Part shown: positions 1-8,896 of the stretch, in pieces
Position numbering within the stretch: the first letter of the stretch is position 1
Layout of the letters: each line of letters opens with the position of its first letter
Source of the DNA: Vibrio genomosp. F10 str. ZF-129
GTDB lineage: Bacteria; Pseudomonadota; Gammaproteobacteria; Enterobacterales; Vibrionaceae
Assembly: GCF_000287055.2 (NCBI RefSeq)
Contig: NZ_AJYQ02000064.1
Coordinates: 62,792 to 105,730 of the forward strand
Direction of reading: 5' to 3'
Length of the DNA stretch: 42,939 bases
Translations under genes and position numbers: made by a program
Notes under the pieces: generated by a model
What the model was told of the DNA's origin: nothing
The model's input: the letters and a program-made list of their open reading frames with translations, nothing else
The model's database searches: none

Positions 1-64
1 TTATTCGAAAACAGATGTTTGAGCCTAGGGTTAATTGTGGATCGGTAGCCAGTTGGAGATCAGT

Positions 65-709
65 ATGTTGACATCCCGTGTTCTAACAAAGGTTGCGATT
101 GTAGTTATCTTCACTTCACTAGCACGTCCTCTGTATGCTCAAGAGACTGGAGGCATACGTTCGGTGTCAGCAATGGGTTTAGAACAATCAGAGCAGAGCG
201 CTAATAATTATATGATTGATTTTACGAATCAAGATAATCGTCATCTTTGGCGAGTCAGTAACGACAATGTGATGGGTGGAATTTCAAAAGGCGCGGTGGT
301 CTTAACATCAAAGAAGACTCGATTTTCAGGCACCATTTCTTTAGAGAATAACGGTGGCTTTAGTGCGGTTTTCCATAAAGTTGATGTCATTGATGCAGAT
401 CTCACTCAGTTATCACTCGACATAGCAGGAGATGGTCAGCGTTATCAGGTCAGAGTCATTGCTAACCACCGTAAGGGCAGTTTTGGCGAAGAGCGCATTC
501 ATTACTTTCATGAATTTGATACTCAAGAGAACAAACGACAAACGCTGACGTTTAATTTGATCGATTTTCAAGCCACTTTTAGAGGAAGAAAAATAGACAA
601 TGCCCCCGCTCTCAGTTCGGAAGACATCGAAGAGATTGGGTTCTTATTCAAGAAAAACAGTGAGGATGATTTTACTCTGGATCTGTTTTCAGCCACATTT
701 TCAAACTAA
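65..709 (+). CDS. CIA30-family (NDUFAF1-like) exported protein
   Basis: Probable secreted or periplasmic protein of 214 residues. The ATG at 65 is preferred over an upstream in-frame start because GGAG lies at 55-58 and the protein then begins with a typical signal peptide (MLTSRVLTKVAIVVIF, cleavage near YAQ-E). The mature part carries the CIA30 pattern: a WRVSNDNVMGGIS segment, then FSGTISLENNGGFS, a beta-rich core and a C-terminal EEIGFLF segment. CIA30 was named for a mitochondrial complex I assembly factor; bacterial members have a carbohydrate-binding-like fold and no settled role. No partner gene is adjacent. The family is fairly sure, the function unknown. Confidence 0.75.
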   Translation: MLTSRVLTKVAIVVIFTSLARPLYAQETGGIRSVSAMGLEQSEQSANNYMIDFTNQDNRHLWRVSNDNVMGGISKGAVVLTSKKTRFSGTISLENNGGFSAVFHKVDVIDADLTQLSLDIAGDGQRYQVRVIANHRKGSFGEERIHYFHEFDTQENKRQTLTFNLIDFQATFRGRKIDNAPALSSEDIEEIGFLFKKNSEDDFTLDLFSATFSN

Positions 710-742
710 TCAACTAATCAACTAATCAACTAATCAACTAAT
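703..742 (+). repeat. 8-bp tandem repeat over a stop codon
   Basis: Five head-to-tail units of CAACTAAT, the first with one change. The stop codon of the CIA30 gene lies in the first unit. Because the unit is 8 bp and contains TAA, stops occur in all three forward frames. Probably a slippage-prone microsatellite. Confidence 0.9.
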
Positions 743-769
743 CGCGTTATCAGTTAGACGAGGCCAGCA

Positions 770-985
770 GTGAACAAAATTAGCCCTAAAACACTATTGA
801 ACAGCAAATGGACGCATCTACAAGTGAGCAATAAAGAAAAACACTTTATGGTGACCTTGGTTGAGTTTGATGAAAACCAGAGCGTCATCAAATGTGTTAT
901 TGAAGCTGTAATGAACAACAACGAGTACGAAATAGACTGGCGCGAGCTGAAATTAAACAACGAATGGCGTATGGGGTGGAAATAG
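770..985 (+). CDS. Small Trp-rich protein (TIGR02450-like)
   Basis: A 71-residue basic protein starting at GTG, with a GAGG-like ribosome site just upstream. It carries the pattern of the small Trp-rich family: SPKTLLNSKWT near the N-terminus, KEKHFMV, CVIEAV, then DWRELK and a terminal WRMGWK. The family is common in marine gammaproteobacteria and has no established function. It is short but ends on the conserved motif, so it looks complete. The opposite-strand reading frame over the same bases shows no family pattern and was left out. Confidence 0.75.
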   Translation: MNKISPKTLLNSKWTHLQVSNKEKHFMVTLVEFDENQSVIKCVIEAVMNNNEYEIDWRELKLNNEWRMGWK

Positions 986-1098
986 CCATTTCCCTTAAAC
1001 GCATACGTTAAAGTGCACACCTTGATAATCAGTTGGCCGACTATTTTTTGGGGGAGGATAACGAGGCGATTTCGAACATCTTATGGTGGTAAACCGTG

Positions 1099-1141
1099 CT
1101 TACATAGGCTTACATTCCTCATGGCCTAGAAATTATATACT
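1099..1141 (+). promoter_or_regulatory. Predicted response-regulator box and -10
   Basis: CTTACA at 1099-1104 and 1109-1114 form a direct repeat with a 10-bp period, followed after exactly 21 nt by TATACT at 1136-1141. This puts the box near -41 of the inferred start, like PmrA/QseB-type boxes (CTTAA-N5-CTTAA). The same layout occurs twice at 8770-8861, so autoregulation is likely. Confidence 0.6.
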
Positions 1142-1203
1142 CAAGTATTGTTACTATAGATTTAAAGTATGTTTCTCCCGCAAATAATGACTTGGATGTA
1201 TGG

Positions 1204-1231
1204 TTGTCAATTATGCATAATGGGTTATAAG
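1204..1231 (+). promoter_or_regulatory. Predicted sigma70 promoter, two-component operon
   Basis: TTGTCA at 1204-1209 and TATAAG at 1226-1231 are separated by 16 bp. The inferred start is about 15-20 nt before the ATG at 1255, and GGGAG at 1245-1249 is the ribosome site. It may give basal expression beside the upstream regulated promoter. Confidence 0.5.
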
Positions 1232-1254
1232 GGCAGTTTTTACTGGGAGTCGGC

Positions 1255-1956
1255 ATGGATCTATCTCATACACATGTTTTGATCGTTGAAGATGATAAGC
1301 GTTTAAGTCGCATGATGGCTGACATGTTGAAAGCGGAATCTTATCAAGTCAGTTGTGTTTATGATGGGCTACAGGCTATCCAACAAATCAATCAAGTTAT
1401 CCCTGATATCGTATTGTTGGATATGATGCTGCCAGGGTGCGATGGATTGCAGGTGTTAAAAGAAATCTCTCCTGATTTTTTAGGCATCATTATCATGATC
1501 ACGGCAAAAAAAGATGAGTTCTTAGAGGTATCAGCTCTAAATCTTGGTGTTCATGATTACATCACCAAACCACTTCGGCCTCATATTTTGTCGGCTCGAC
1601 TTCGTGCCCTTTCTCGTCTTAACCATAATCACGTTCAAACCGTCAGCGATAAGAATCTGTTAAAAGTGCAAGATCTTACCCTGAATGTTAACTCTCGAGA
1701 ATTTTGTTTAGCGAATGAAAGTCTTCAGCTTAGTGCAGCAGAATTGGAAATAATGAGTTACTTTATGCATCATCCAGGCGTGGTGTTAAACCGAGATATG
1801 CTGGTCAGTGAAGTGCGCAATTTAGAATACGATGGTTTTGACCGTTCGATTGATATGCGCATTAGCTCTTTGAGAAGAAAGCTAAAGGATAGCCAACCTC
1901 CTTATAAATACATCAAAACCGTGCGTGCTAAAGGTTACATCTTGGTACAAGAATAA
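1255..1956 (+). CDS. OmpR/PhoB-family response regulator
   Basis: DNA-binding response regulator of 233 residues. The receiver domain (about 5-118) shows the acidic pair D13-D14, phospho-acceptor D56 in VLLDMMLPG, T83 and K105 in ITKP. A winged-helix domain follows (about 135-230) with the DRSIDMRISSLRRKL recognition region and the terminal GYIL segment. It lies 20 nt before its histidine kinase. It resembles RstA and the Vibrio CarR/VprA regulators; from memory, V. cholerae CarRS/VprAB also lies beside an ompV gene, like the MipA/OmpV gene here. A CTTACA direct-repeat box upstream suggests autoregulation. Signal unknown. Confidence 0.9.
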   Translation: MDLSHTHVLIVEDDKRLSRMMADMLKAESYQVSCVYDGLQAIQQINQVIPDIVLLDMMLPGCDGLQVLKEISPDFLGIIIMITAKKDEFLEVSALNLGVHDYITKPLRPHILSARLRALSRLNHNHVQTVSDKNLLKVQDLTLNVNSREFCLANESLQLSAAELEIMSYFMHHPGVVLNRDMLVSEVRNLEYDGFDRSIDMRISSLRRKLKDSQPPYKYIKTVRAKGYILVQE

Positions 1957-1976
1957 TCTTAAAGGTTAATCTAACT

Positions 1977-3278
1977 ATGTTTCGTTCCCTTTTTATCTAC
2001 CTATCAGCCACCATTGTGTTTGCTATTTTTTTTGCTGCTATTGTTTTAGACCCATTGTACATTCAAGCGATTAAGCAGGATGAGCTAGCCTACACGCGTG
2101 GTATTAACCAAGTTGTTTCTGAGGATGTCTTTAACCACCAAGACAAACAAGCTCGCTTAAGTTATTGGGCTGAACGTTTTAGTTACCGCTTTTCTTTAAA
2201 GACATACGCTGATATTGATTTACCAGAGCCTTTGTTGAATCAGCTAAAGGGCCGTGAGGTATTTGCTGACATCAGTAGCGGTTGGGCTATTGATAATATC
2301 AATCTGTACTATTATCACCCAGGTTGCGATTGCTATCTGATCATGACAAAAAATTACGGTAGCCATGGATTGCTTCATAAATACCTGCTGAGTTTTTTGG
2401 GCATCGTTATCCTGTGTATTGCGGTATTTATTTTTTGTTATGTTTATCAACATAAAAAGCAGGTGAGAAAACTCAGCAAGGTATACAAGGCTTATGGGAA
2501 AGGTTTATTTAGTGTCCGCGCTGATATTTCAACCGCCGCGCCTTATTCTTTGCTGGCTAATACTTTCAACCAAATGGCGAGCCAAATCGAAGCTCTGTTG
2601 CAAGAACAACGTACGCTAGTTCATGGGGTATCTCATGATTTACGTACCCCCATCGCACGTTTGCGCTTCGCACTCGATATGAGTCGAGGGTGCCAAACGG
2701 TTGAACAATACCAAGACAAGCTACAGGACATGGATTTAGATTTAGATGAGCTGGATAGCCTGGTCAATGAGTGGCTTTTTTATGCTCAAATGGGCAGCCA
2801 ACCCGCATTAATAGATCGGGAAAATCTGCAACTCAGCGAATTGTTAAGCAACACCGTTAACAAAGTGAAGGTTTTGTACCCAAGTATTGAAAGCAGTCTA
2901 GATTTGCAATCTGGTTGGATAGATGGCGATACGCAACTGTTAAATCGTTGCTTTGAAAATCTCATTATCAACGCGTTTAAGTTCGCTGACAGCCAGATTA
3001 AAATTAGCCTGATTAATCGAAATCAGCAACGTGTGGTGTTGATTGAAGATGATGGGTCTGGCATAAAAAAAGAGTCTCAAGAGCAGATAATGCAACCTTT
3101 TGTGAAGCTTGATAGTAGCCGAAGTAATGAAGGTTTTGGGTTAGGACTTGCCATCGTTAAAAGCATTTTGGATAAACACCATGCCCAGTTAACCATCAAA
3201 GATAGCTCACTGGGCGGTGCGTGTTTTATGGTGATATTTAAAAGCTGTAATAAACACCAAGGCCAGAATACAAAGTAG
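1977..3278 (+). CDS. Sensor histidine kinase (RstB/CarS-like)
   Basis: Inner-membrane histidine kinase of 433 residues. A membrane segment at about 5-27, a periplasmic domain of about 110 residues containing HPGCDCYLIM, and a second segment at about 136-156 lead to a HAMP-like linker. The H-box HGVSHDLRTPIARLRF places the phosphorylated histidine at H220. The ATPase domain has an N-box (ENLIINAFKF), a G1 box (EDDGSGI) and a G2 box (GFGLGLAIVKS). It is the partner of the response regulator upstream. Its last 41 nt overlap the 3' end of the opposing MipA/OmpV gene. The paired cysteines in the sensor domain are notable. Confidence 0.9.
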   Translation: MFRSLFIYLSATIVFAIFFAAIVLDPLYIQAIKQDELAYTRGINQVVSEDVFNHQDKQARLSYWAERFSYRFSLKTYADIDLPEPLLNQLKGREVFADISSGWAIDNINLYYYHPGCDCYLIMTKNYGSHGLLHKYLLSFLGIVILCIAVFIFCYVYQHKKQVRKLSKVYKAYGKGLFSVRADISTAAPYSLLANTFNQMASQIEALLQEQRTLVHGVSHDLRTPIARLRFALDMSRGCQTVEQYQDKLQDMDLDLDELDSLVNEWLFYAQMGSQPALIDRENLQLSELLSNTVNKVKVLYPSIESSLDLQSGWIDGDTQLLNRCFENLIINAFKFADSQIKISLINRNQQRVVLIEDDGSGIKKESQEQIMQPFVKLDSSRSNEGFGLGLAIVKSILDKHHAQLTIKDSSLGGACFMVIFKSCNKHQGQNTK

Positions 3279-3987
3279 TATCGGTATCCACCAGAGGGCT
3301 ATCAGTAATGCCCTCTGAAAATTGAACAATATCTGCCATCATAAACAGTGACCAGTTTTGTGCGAAACTGTAAGTGATATTGATACCCGCACCATAACGT
3401 AGCGCAGACCTGCCCTGATAAGATGTTCTCCAAGCTTCTACTTCATTGCTTCTTACTCCGTAATAGTAATCCACTAATTTATCGCTTTCATGCTGTACAA
3501 AAATGGAGGGGGTAATTTCCCATGCTTGTAGATTCAAAGGGTACTGGTAAGAGAGTTTCACATCATAACCTTGGTGAGTATCGCTAACATCGTGCATCAC
3601 ATGGAGCCGCACTAGCCCTAAGTATTCGCTTAAGTAGTTCGCTGCAAAACCTGCATCAATACTCGATTCTCGTTCCGTCAACCCTTTGGTATAAGCGCTT
3701 AATGTTTCGTCAAATCCCTGTAAACGCAGGGCCGCGGTTGCATCAAACCAAAAAGAGTGTGACAAAGGCATATGATAACTGGCAGAGAGAGTACTGGCTG
3801 AGAATGTCTCGCTGTCATAAGAAACAAAAGGAATCGTATAAATCTTACCTTTTGTTTGCTTGTATTCGCTGGCTCCTTTAAAAGCGCCTAGACCAAGGCT
3901 AAAAACGCCTTCAGCTTGCGTTGTTACTGGGCTGCTAAGTACGGCAACGAGTAACCATTGACCGCTATTTTTTACGCTTAGTTTCAT
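3238..3987 (-). CDS. MipA/OmpV-family outer-membrane protein
   Basis: Outer-membrane beta-barrel protein of 249 residues with a signal peptide ending near TQA-E. Features of the family are the early SLGLGAF segment, the YKQTKGKIYTIPFVSYD segment, alternating hydrophobic strands, and a C-terminal YSGLGVYYSF ending in Phe, the usual barrel insertion signal. It is the last gene of the minus-strand operon; its ATG overlaps the stop of the RND pump gene by 4 nt, implying translational coupling. E. coli MipA has been described as a scaffold for murein enzymes, but most family members have no proven role. Its place after an RND pump suggests an envelope function. Confidence 0.85.
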   Translation of the reverse strand: MKLSVKNSGQWLLVAVLSSPVTTQAEGVFSLGLGAFKGASEYKQTKGKIYTIPFVSYDSETFSASTLSASYHMPLSHSFWFDATAALRLQGFDETLSAYTKGLTERESSIDAGFAANYLSEYLGLVRLHVMHDVSDTHQGYDVKLSYQYPLNLQAWEITPSIFVQHESDKLVDYYYGVRSNEVEAWRTSYQGRSALRYGAGINITYSFAQNWSLFMMADIVQFSEGITDSPLVDTDTTLYSGLGVYYSF

Positions 3988-6900
3988 TGGATTTCCTTAT
4001 GGTTTAATGGTGATTTGCTACGTGGTCTTTTTGGAAGAGGTACTTTGCGAAGAGTTGGGCCGATTAGAAAATGTTTAAGGTCACTGCTGATAAGCAAGAG
4101 AATTGGAATAAGAAATAGCGAGATGAGCGTAGAAAATAACAATCCGTAAGCCATTGATGCAGCAGCAGGAATGAGATACTGAGCTTGTTCAGATTCAGCG
4201 CTCAGTAACGGGTACAAACCTGCAAACGTGGTTAACGTGGTTAAAAAAATAGCTCGGAACCGTTCTTGGCAAGCTGAGCATAAGTGACGGATTAGATGGT
4301 TATTTCGTGCGTTATTTTTCAGACGGTGTTGATTATAAGCATTCACAATAAGCAGGCTGTCGTTAACCACAACGCCGGATAGAGCAAGCATGCCTAGCCA
4401 AGAGTAGAGACTAACGCTTAAACCGAGGTACTGGTGACCAAGAATCGCGCCCACAAGTCCAAAGGGAATGGCGGCCATGATGATCAGAGGCTGACCATAA
4501 CGCTTGAGCGGCAAGGCTAATAGAACATAAATGGCTAATAGAGCAATAATGAAAGCTTGGGCGAGACCTTGATTAGCGCTTTGTGTCTCGGCTAGTTGCC
4601 CCGATCGTTGACTATTAAATTGTGGGTACGACGCCTTTATTTTTTGGACAAACTGGTCTTCAAAATATTGGTAAACCAGCTCTGGCGACGTGACAGATTT
4701 ATCGATTTCCAATAATAAGTGACGGCTTAGCAACCCATTAACACGTTGAATGGAATTGTTAATGTAGCGAGGTGTTATCTCTGCTACCGCCAGAAGTGGG
4801 AAGCTTTTTCCTTGGTCATTGAAAATCAGCATCTGTGAAAAATCACTGCGAGAATCTCGCAAGGCGCGTTCTAACTGCAGAGTCACTTTGATGTTATGGC
4901 CATCTCGGTAAAAACGATCCACCTCCAAACCGCCATAAGCCGCGGCCAACTGGTCGGTCAGTGATTTGTGTGTGAAACCTAAGGTGAGTGCTTGTTCTTT
5001 TAGAGAAAAGATAAGCTGCGGCATGGGCTTAGCTTGCTGCTCTTTTACATTGCTGATCGCCTCCTGCTGTGTAAACCAATGCTTGGCCTGCGTTGATATT
5101 TCTTTGAGTATGTCTTTATTGGGGTGTTGTAGAACGATTGAGGTAGCATTATCGCCCGATCCACTTAAGGAAATCATAACTTCACTGCTTTTTACCCCTT
5201 CTAATAGACGGATGGGGGCTCGCCAAGCTTCTGCAATACTCTTGAGGCTGGTACCAGGGCGTTTATCTCTGTCTAGAGGTTGTGCAAAAACGGTGATGCT
5301 GCCTTGTTCGTCCATCACTAATAAGCTTTTATCGATCACGTCACCCTTAAGGTTATATTCAGTCCGGTAATCCTGATTAATTTGGTCTCTCACCGCTTCA
5401 ATGTTGTGTTGCGCTTGTTGGATTAAAGTAAGGGGAGCGTTGTTCTCTAATTCAACAGAGAAAATAATTAGGTCTCCCGGGACATCGGGAAACAGTACGC
5501 TGCGGATTTTTCCTTGATAGAGTGCACCCAACACAGCGATGCTCAGTGCAATGAAGCCGGTTAACCAGGCATAACGATAGCGTAAACTTAGGGTGAGAAG
5601 CCGAGCATAGATATGATGATTAAACGCATGTAAGAGCGTTTGTGGCAACCATCTGAGTTGTTGAAGATAGGTTTTTATCCGGTTGTTATTGACAGTTTTA
5701 GGCACCGTAATGTTACGTAAATGCGCTGGCAAGATAAGCTTTGATTCCAGAAGTGAAAACAGCAACGCGATGATCATTACCCATGCAAAACCGGCAAATA
5801 GACGGCCCGTTTCTGAGGGGAAAAAGGTCATAGGGAAGAGCGCTGCTACCGTGGTCAAGACGCCAAAAATAGTCGGTAGCGCGACTTTTTTAGCACCAAT
5901 GATCGTCGCTTGACATTGATCAGACAGGGGTGATGGGTCTGTGCTTTTTTGTTGATGGGTACTTTTCTGTTTCTGGTAATAAATGCTTTCACCGACAATG
6001 ACGGCATCGTCAACTAAAATACCTAACACCAGAATAAACCCAAAGGTGGTCACTTCATTGATCGTGTATTGAAAACCGAGAGGCCCAAGCACGATAAAAG
6101 CGCCGGAAATGGCAATGGGTAAGCCTAATGCTACCCAGAGTGCTAAGCGTATTTGTAAAAACAAGCTAAGAATAATGAACACCAAAATAAACCCTTGTAG
6201 GGCACTGTCTTCAAGCAGGTCTAAGCGTTGTTCTACGTATTGGCTGGCATCAAACCAAAGGGTAATGTGTAGATTATTGGGTAAGCTTTTTTTGAATTGT
6301 TCGACAACAAGGTGTGCTTGCTCCGATATTTCCAATACATCGCTTTTTGCAGACATCTTGATGGCAAAAGCACGGCTTAATTGGTTGTTAAAACGCAGTT
6401 TACTGTCGTGCTCAACAAAACCATCATTAATGGTCGCGACATCTTCTAGGCGAATCTTTTGTCCATTATCGAAGGTTTGAATGATGAGCTTAGATAACTC
6501 TCGTTGATGGGTGGCTAGGTGGCTGGTGTAGAGTAAAATCTGTCCATTGTCTGTTTTTAATAACCCATCTTTATTTCGAGTCGATTGCTGGCGAATGGCA
6601 TGTGAAACTTGAGCGAAAGTAAGCCCCAATTCACGGACTTTATGTGGGTTGATATTGATTGAAATGGCGTACTTATTCGCGCCATATTCCTCAATTTTGT
6701 GGATCTTTGGGTTGGCTAAAAGGGCTCGTTTAAGCTCTTTGCCTATTTTGATTAAACTGTCTTTATCACTATCACCAGATAACTGGACAATTAAGGCATC
6801 AAAACTGTCTTCTTTCCTTTGTACCTGTGGTTTTTCTGCAAGCTCAGGCCAGTCATAGATGTTATCCACGGCAGACTTGATGTCATCGAGTAACACTTGC

Positions 6901-7196
6901 ATGGGGTAATCTAGCTGCTTTTTAATGGCAACGTAAGCGCTACTTTGTGACGACGAAGACTGAATATCTTTAATACCCGCAATGCCTTGTAAGCTTTGTT
7001 CAATTTTTTGGGTTATTTCAACATCAACTTGTTGTGCATTGCGCCCATCATAAAATGCGGTCACGCTAATTTCATTGGCGGGTAATTTAGGAATGATCTC
7101 TCTACGCATATTATTCGCAGACAAGATGCCACCGACTAATAATATAATCATCAATAAATTTGCAGCGATCGGGTGACGAGTAAACCAAGTGATCAT
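3984..7196 (-). CDS. RND efflux transporter permease
   Basis: Proton-driven inner-membrane exporter of 1070 residues, the normal length for the AcrB superfamily. The N-terminus is the usual short cytosolic start followed by the first membrane helix. Two halves each have a large periplasmic loop. Transmembrane segment 4 carries the proton-relay pair D396-D397 in LGILVDDAV. The matching segment in the second half reads SGVVVNDSLLIVN and lacks the lysine of AcrB, as in several RND subfamilies. The adaptor gene ends 9 nt upstream; no TolC-type outer-membrane channel is in the window, so a channel encoded elsewhere is probably used. Substrate unknown. Confidence 0.9.
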   Translation of the reverse strand: MITWFTRHPIAANLLMIILLVGGILSANNMRREIIPKLPANEISVTAFYDGRNAQQVDVEITQKIEQSLQGIAGIKDIQSSSSQSSAYVAIKKQLDYPMQVLLDDIKSAVDNIYDWPELAEKPQVQRKEDSFDALIVQLSGDSDKDSLIKIGKELKRALLANPKIHKIEEYGANKYAISININPHKVRELGLTFAQVSHAIRQQSTRNKDGLLKTDNGQILLYTSHLATHQRELSKLIIQTFDNGQKIRLEDVATINDGFVEHDSKLRFNNQLSRAFAIKMSAKSDVLEISEQAHLVVEQFKKSLPNNLHITLWFDASQYVEQRLDLLEDSALQGFILVFIILSLFLQIRLALWVALGLPIAISGAFIVLGPLGFQYTINEVTTFGFILVLGILVDDAVIVGESIYYQKQKSTHQQKSTDPSPLSDQCQATIIGAKKVALPTIFGVLTTVAALFPMTFFPSETGRLFAGFAWVMIIALLFSLLESKLILPAHLRNITVPKTVNNNRIKTYLQQLRWLPQTLLHAFNHHIYARLLTLSLRYRYAWLTGFIALSIAVLGALYQGKIRSVLFPDVPGDLIIFSVELENNAPLTLIQQAQHNIEAVRDQINQDYRTEYNLKGDVIDKSLLVMDEQGSITVFAQPLDRDKRPGTSLKSIAEAWRAPIRLLEGVKSSEVMISLSGSGDNATSIVLQHPNKDILKEISTQAKHWFTQQEAISNVKEQQAKPMPQLIFSLKEQALTLGFTHKSLTDQLAAAYGGLEVDRFYRDGHNIKVTLQLERALRDSRSDFSQMLIFNDQGKSFPLLAVAEITPRYINNSIQRVNGLLSRHLLLEIDKSVTSPELVYQYFEDQFVQKIKASYPQFNSQRSGQLAETQSANQGLAQAFIIALLAIYVLLALPLKRYGQPLIIMAAIPFGLVGAILGHQYLGLSVSLYSWLGMLALSGVVVNDSLLIVNAYNQHRLKNNARNNHLIRHLCSACQERFRAIFLTTLTTFAGLYPLLSAESEQAQYLIPAAASMAYGLLFSTLISLFLIPILLLISSDLKHFLIGPTLRKVPLPKRPRSKSPLNHKEIQ

Positions 7197-7205
7197 GATG
7201 ACCTC

Positions 7206-8270
7206 CTATAATTCTGCTTTGAGGCGCACTTGCATGCCCTGAGAATAAGAATTGCTGGGGTACAGAAGAGCATGCTTAGCAACGCTTTCAGCAACAGAGA
7301 AGTACACGCGTTTGTTATCTATTAAGTAGTTTTCTAATGAGGATTTACTTAGGCGCTGATGTTGGTCAATCCACCAGACTTCCCCTTTTAACGTCAGTGC
7401 ACTTTCTGGCAGGCTAACGGTGTGGTGCCAACCTTCAATGGGTAAGTTGGCGTATAAATACTGACCATAAATAGGCGATGCGGTTTCAGCGACTTGCAAG
7501 TAGAGTGTTCTTTGCAAGTTACTCGCGTGCTGGCTTACACCAATGATGGTTGCCGACCATTGTTGCTGGCCGTCTAAACTGTCTAAGGTGATCGTTTGTT
7601 GCATGAGCTCATGACTTAACAAAGCAAAGTCATTAACGCTTATTTGGACTTTTATCTCTTTATCTTTGGCGGCCAATACACTGGCTACACTACTACCCGC
7701 GCTGATAAATTCCCCTAACCGAGCTGAAATTTCCCTTATTTCCCCAGAGAAAGGCAAACGTACCGAGGTGGCGCTCAGGTCTTTCTGGGCGTGTTTTAAG
7801 CGTATTTTTGCGAGTGCTAATTGTGCTTGAGCTTGTTTGATCATTAAGCTACCAGGGACAAAGCGTGTGCCCGCATTTTTTAACGCGATCTCTGCGTCAA
7901 TTAGGCCAGATTGAGCTTGTGCCAACGTGATTTGGTAAGGTAGCGGATCAATTTTCAGCAGTGCCTTGCCTTTCGGTAACAACATGCCTTTTCTAAACGC
8001 TTCCGAAATTTCGATGATGGTGCCCGAGACTTGCGGGGTAATTTGGCTGACTTTTACCGGCTCAACAAACGCCAAGCGTTGTAATGTTGGCATCTGCGTA
8101 ATAGGTTCAATCGCCACTGCTGAAACCAAGGGAACGCTGGTTGAGCTCTTTATGGGAGCAGGAACAATCGTCGATTTTTCTAGGTCATCTAAGACCACCA
8201 GCAAAATGAACATTGCCATCGAAAAAGCAAAAATTTGTCTGACTCTTACATGGAAGATAGTTTTGAGCAT
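7206..8270 (-). CDS. RND periplasmic adaptor (HlyD/MFP family)
   Basis: Membrane-fusion adaptor of 354 residues linking the RND pump to an outer-membrane channel. One N-terminal membrane segment (about 10-28) anchors it. A lipoyl half-motif (VSQITPQVSGTIIEI) is followed by LLPKGKALLKIDP, a coiled-coil hairpin (about 110-165), the second lipoyl half (LPFSGEIREIS) and beta-barrel domains. It lies 11 nt after the DUF2141 gene and 9 nt before the pump gene. The hairpin is short. Family assignment is firm; specificity cannot be read. Confidence 0.88.
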   Translation of the reverse strand: MLKTIFHVRVRQIFAFSMAMFILLVVLDDLEKSTIVPAPIKSSTSVPLVSAVAIEPITQMPTLQRLAFVEPVKVSQITPQVSGTIIEISEAFRKGMLLPKGKALLKIDPLPYQITLAQAQSGLIDAEIALKNAGTRFVPGSLMIKQAQAQLALAKIRLKHAQKDLSATSVRLPFSGEIREISARLGEFISAGSSVASVLAAKDKEIKVQISVNDFALLSHELMQQTITLDSLDGQQQWSATIIGVSQHASNLQRTLYLQVAETASPIYGQYLYANLPIEGWHHTVSLPESALTLKGEVWWIDQHQRLSKSSLENYLIDNKRVYFSVAESVAKHALLYPSNSYSQGMQVRLKAEL

Positions 8271-8281
8271 GCTAATAACGC

Positions 8282-8743
8282 CTATTGCAGGTTGAGAAAC
8301 AGCTGAGCTTTGGGGCTACTAAATTCAAATCGGCTTTGTAAATAAGTAGGTTGGTTATTGTCTGCGAGGTCGACAGCACTGATCGCTAATTTTTCTGTAG
8401 GAGAACCTAGAAAGTTATAATTTAATGTTTGGTCTGAATTTTGGTCGTGAAAGGCAAAAATAGCGTAATCACCGTAGGGTAATGATTGAAAAGAACACTG
8501 CGCTTTTAGGTTATTAATTGCTGTATGGCAAACCGAATAGGAAGGGGATTTATTATTAAATTGGTCAGTGCTGTTCATTAAGTGCAGTTCAATATGGCCT
8601 TGATCGTTTCGGGCGCTATTGATGATCACGATGAGTTCCCCAGTCGCTTTATTTTGTTGCTCTTTCTCTGCTGCGTTCAGTATTGCGGAACATAAAACGC
8701 AACCCGTCATCCCCACTGTAAAAATCCAATTTCTCATCTTCAT
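8282..8743 (-). CDS. DUF2141 secreted protein
   Basis: Exported protein of 153 residues, first gene of the pump operon. A signal peptide (about 1-25, ending NAA-E) leads to a single domain with DUF2141 marks: GELIVIINSARNDQGHIELHL, two cysteines in CHTAINNLKAQC that may form a disulfide, and the LPYGDYAIFAFHDQNSDQ segment followed by NFLGSP. The family has an Ig-like beta fold and no known activity. The ATG follows an AGGGAG ribosome site. It is transcribed divergently from the DUF418 gene across a symmetric double operator, which suggests a cell-envelope role under the nearby two-component system. Confidence 0.8.
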   Translation of the reverse strand: MKMRNWIFTVGMTGCVLCSAILNAAEKEQQNKATGELIVIINSARNDQGHIELHLMNSTDQFNNKSPSYSVCHTAINNLKAQCSFQSLPYGDYAIFAFHDQNSDQTLNYNFLGSPTEKLAISAVDLADNNQPTYLQSRFEFSSPKAQLFLNLQ

Positions 8744-8769
8744 CGCTGACTCCCTAAATAATGCGAATT

Positions 8770-8861
8770 ATCTTAGGCAGTCCAATTCAATTGTTCAGTA
8801 AGGCTCTGTAAGCCGTGACTTACAGAGCCTTACAAAAGCGGTGGAAGCTTTGCATTACTCT
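8770..8861. promoter_or_regulatory. Divergent double box, DUF2141/DUF418 promoters
   Basis: A perfect inverted repeat with 14-bp arms (8799-8812 and 8819-8832) and a 6-bp centre. It resolves into two outward direct-repeat boxes. The plus-strand box is CTTACA at 8819 and 8829, with TACTCT at 8856 after 21 nt. The minus-strand box runs from 8812 to 8797 (CTTACA-N4-CTTACT), with TAAGAT starting at 8775, also after 21 nt. Spacing matches the box before the response-regulator gene. Confidence 0.65.
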
Positions 8862-8896
8862 ATTTGTTATCGAATTGACGGATAAACGGAGTAAGC

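Noticed and set aside
754..1020. Minus-strand frame opposite the Trp-rich gene
   Set aside because: It fully overlaps a recognised family on the other strand and has no ribosome site or family pattern.
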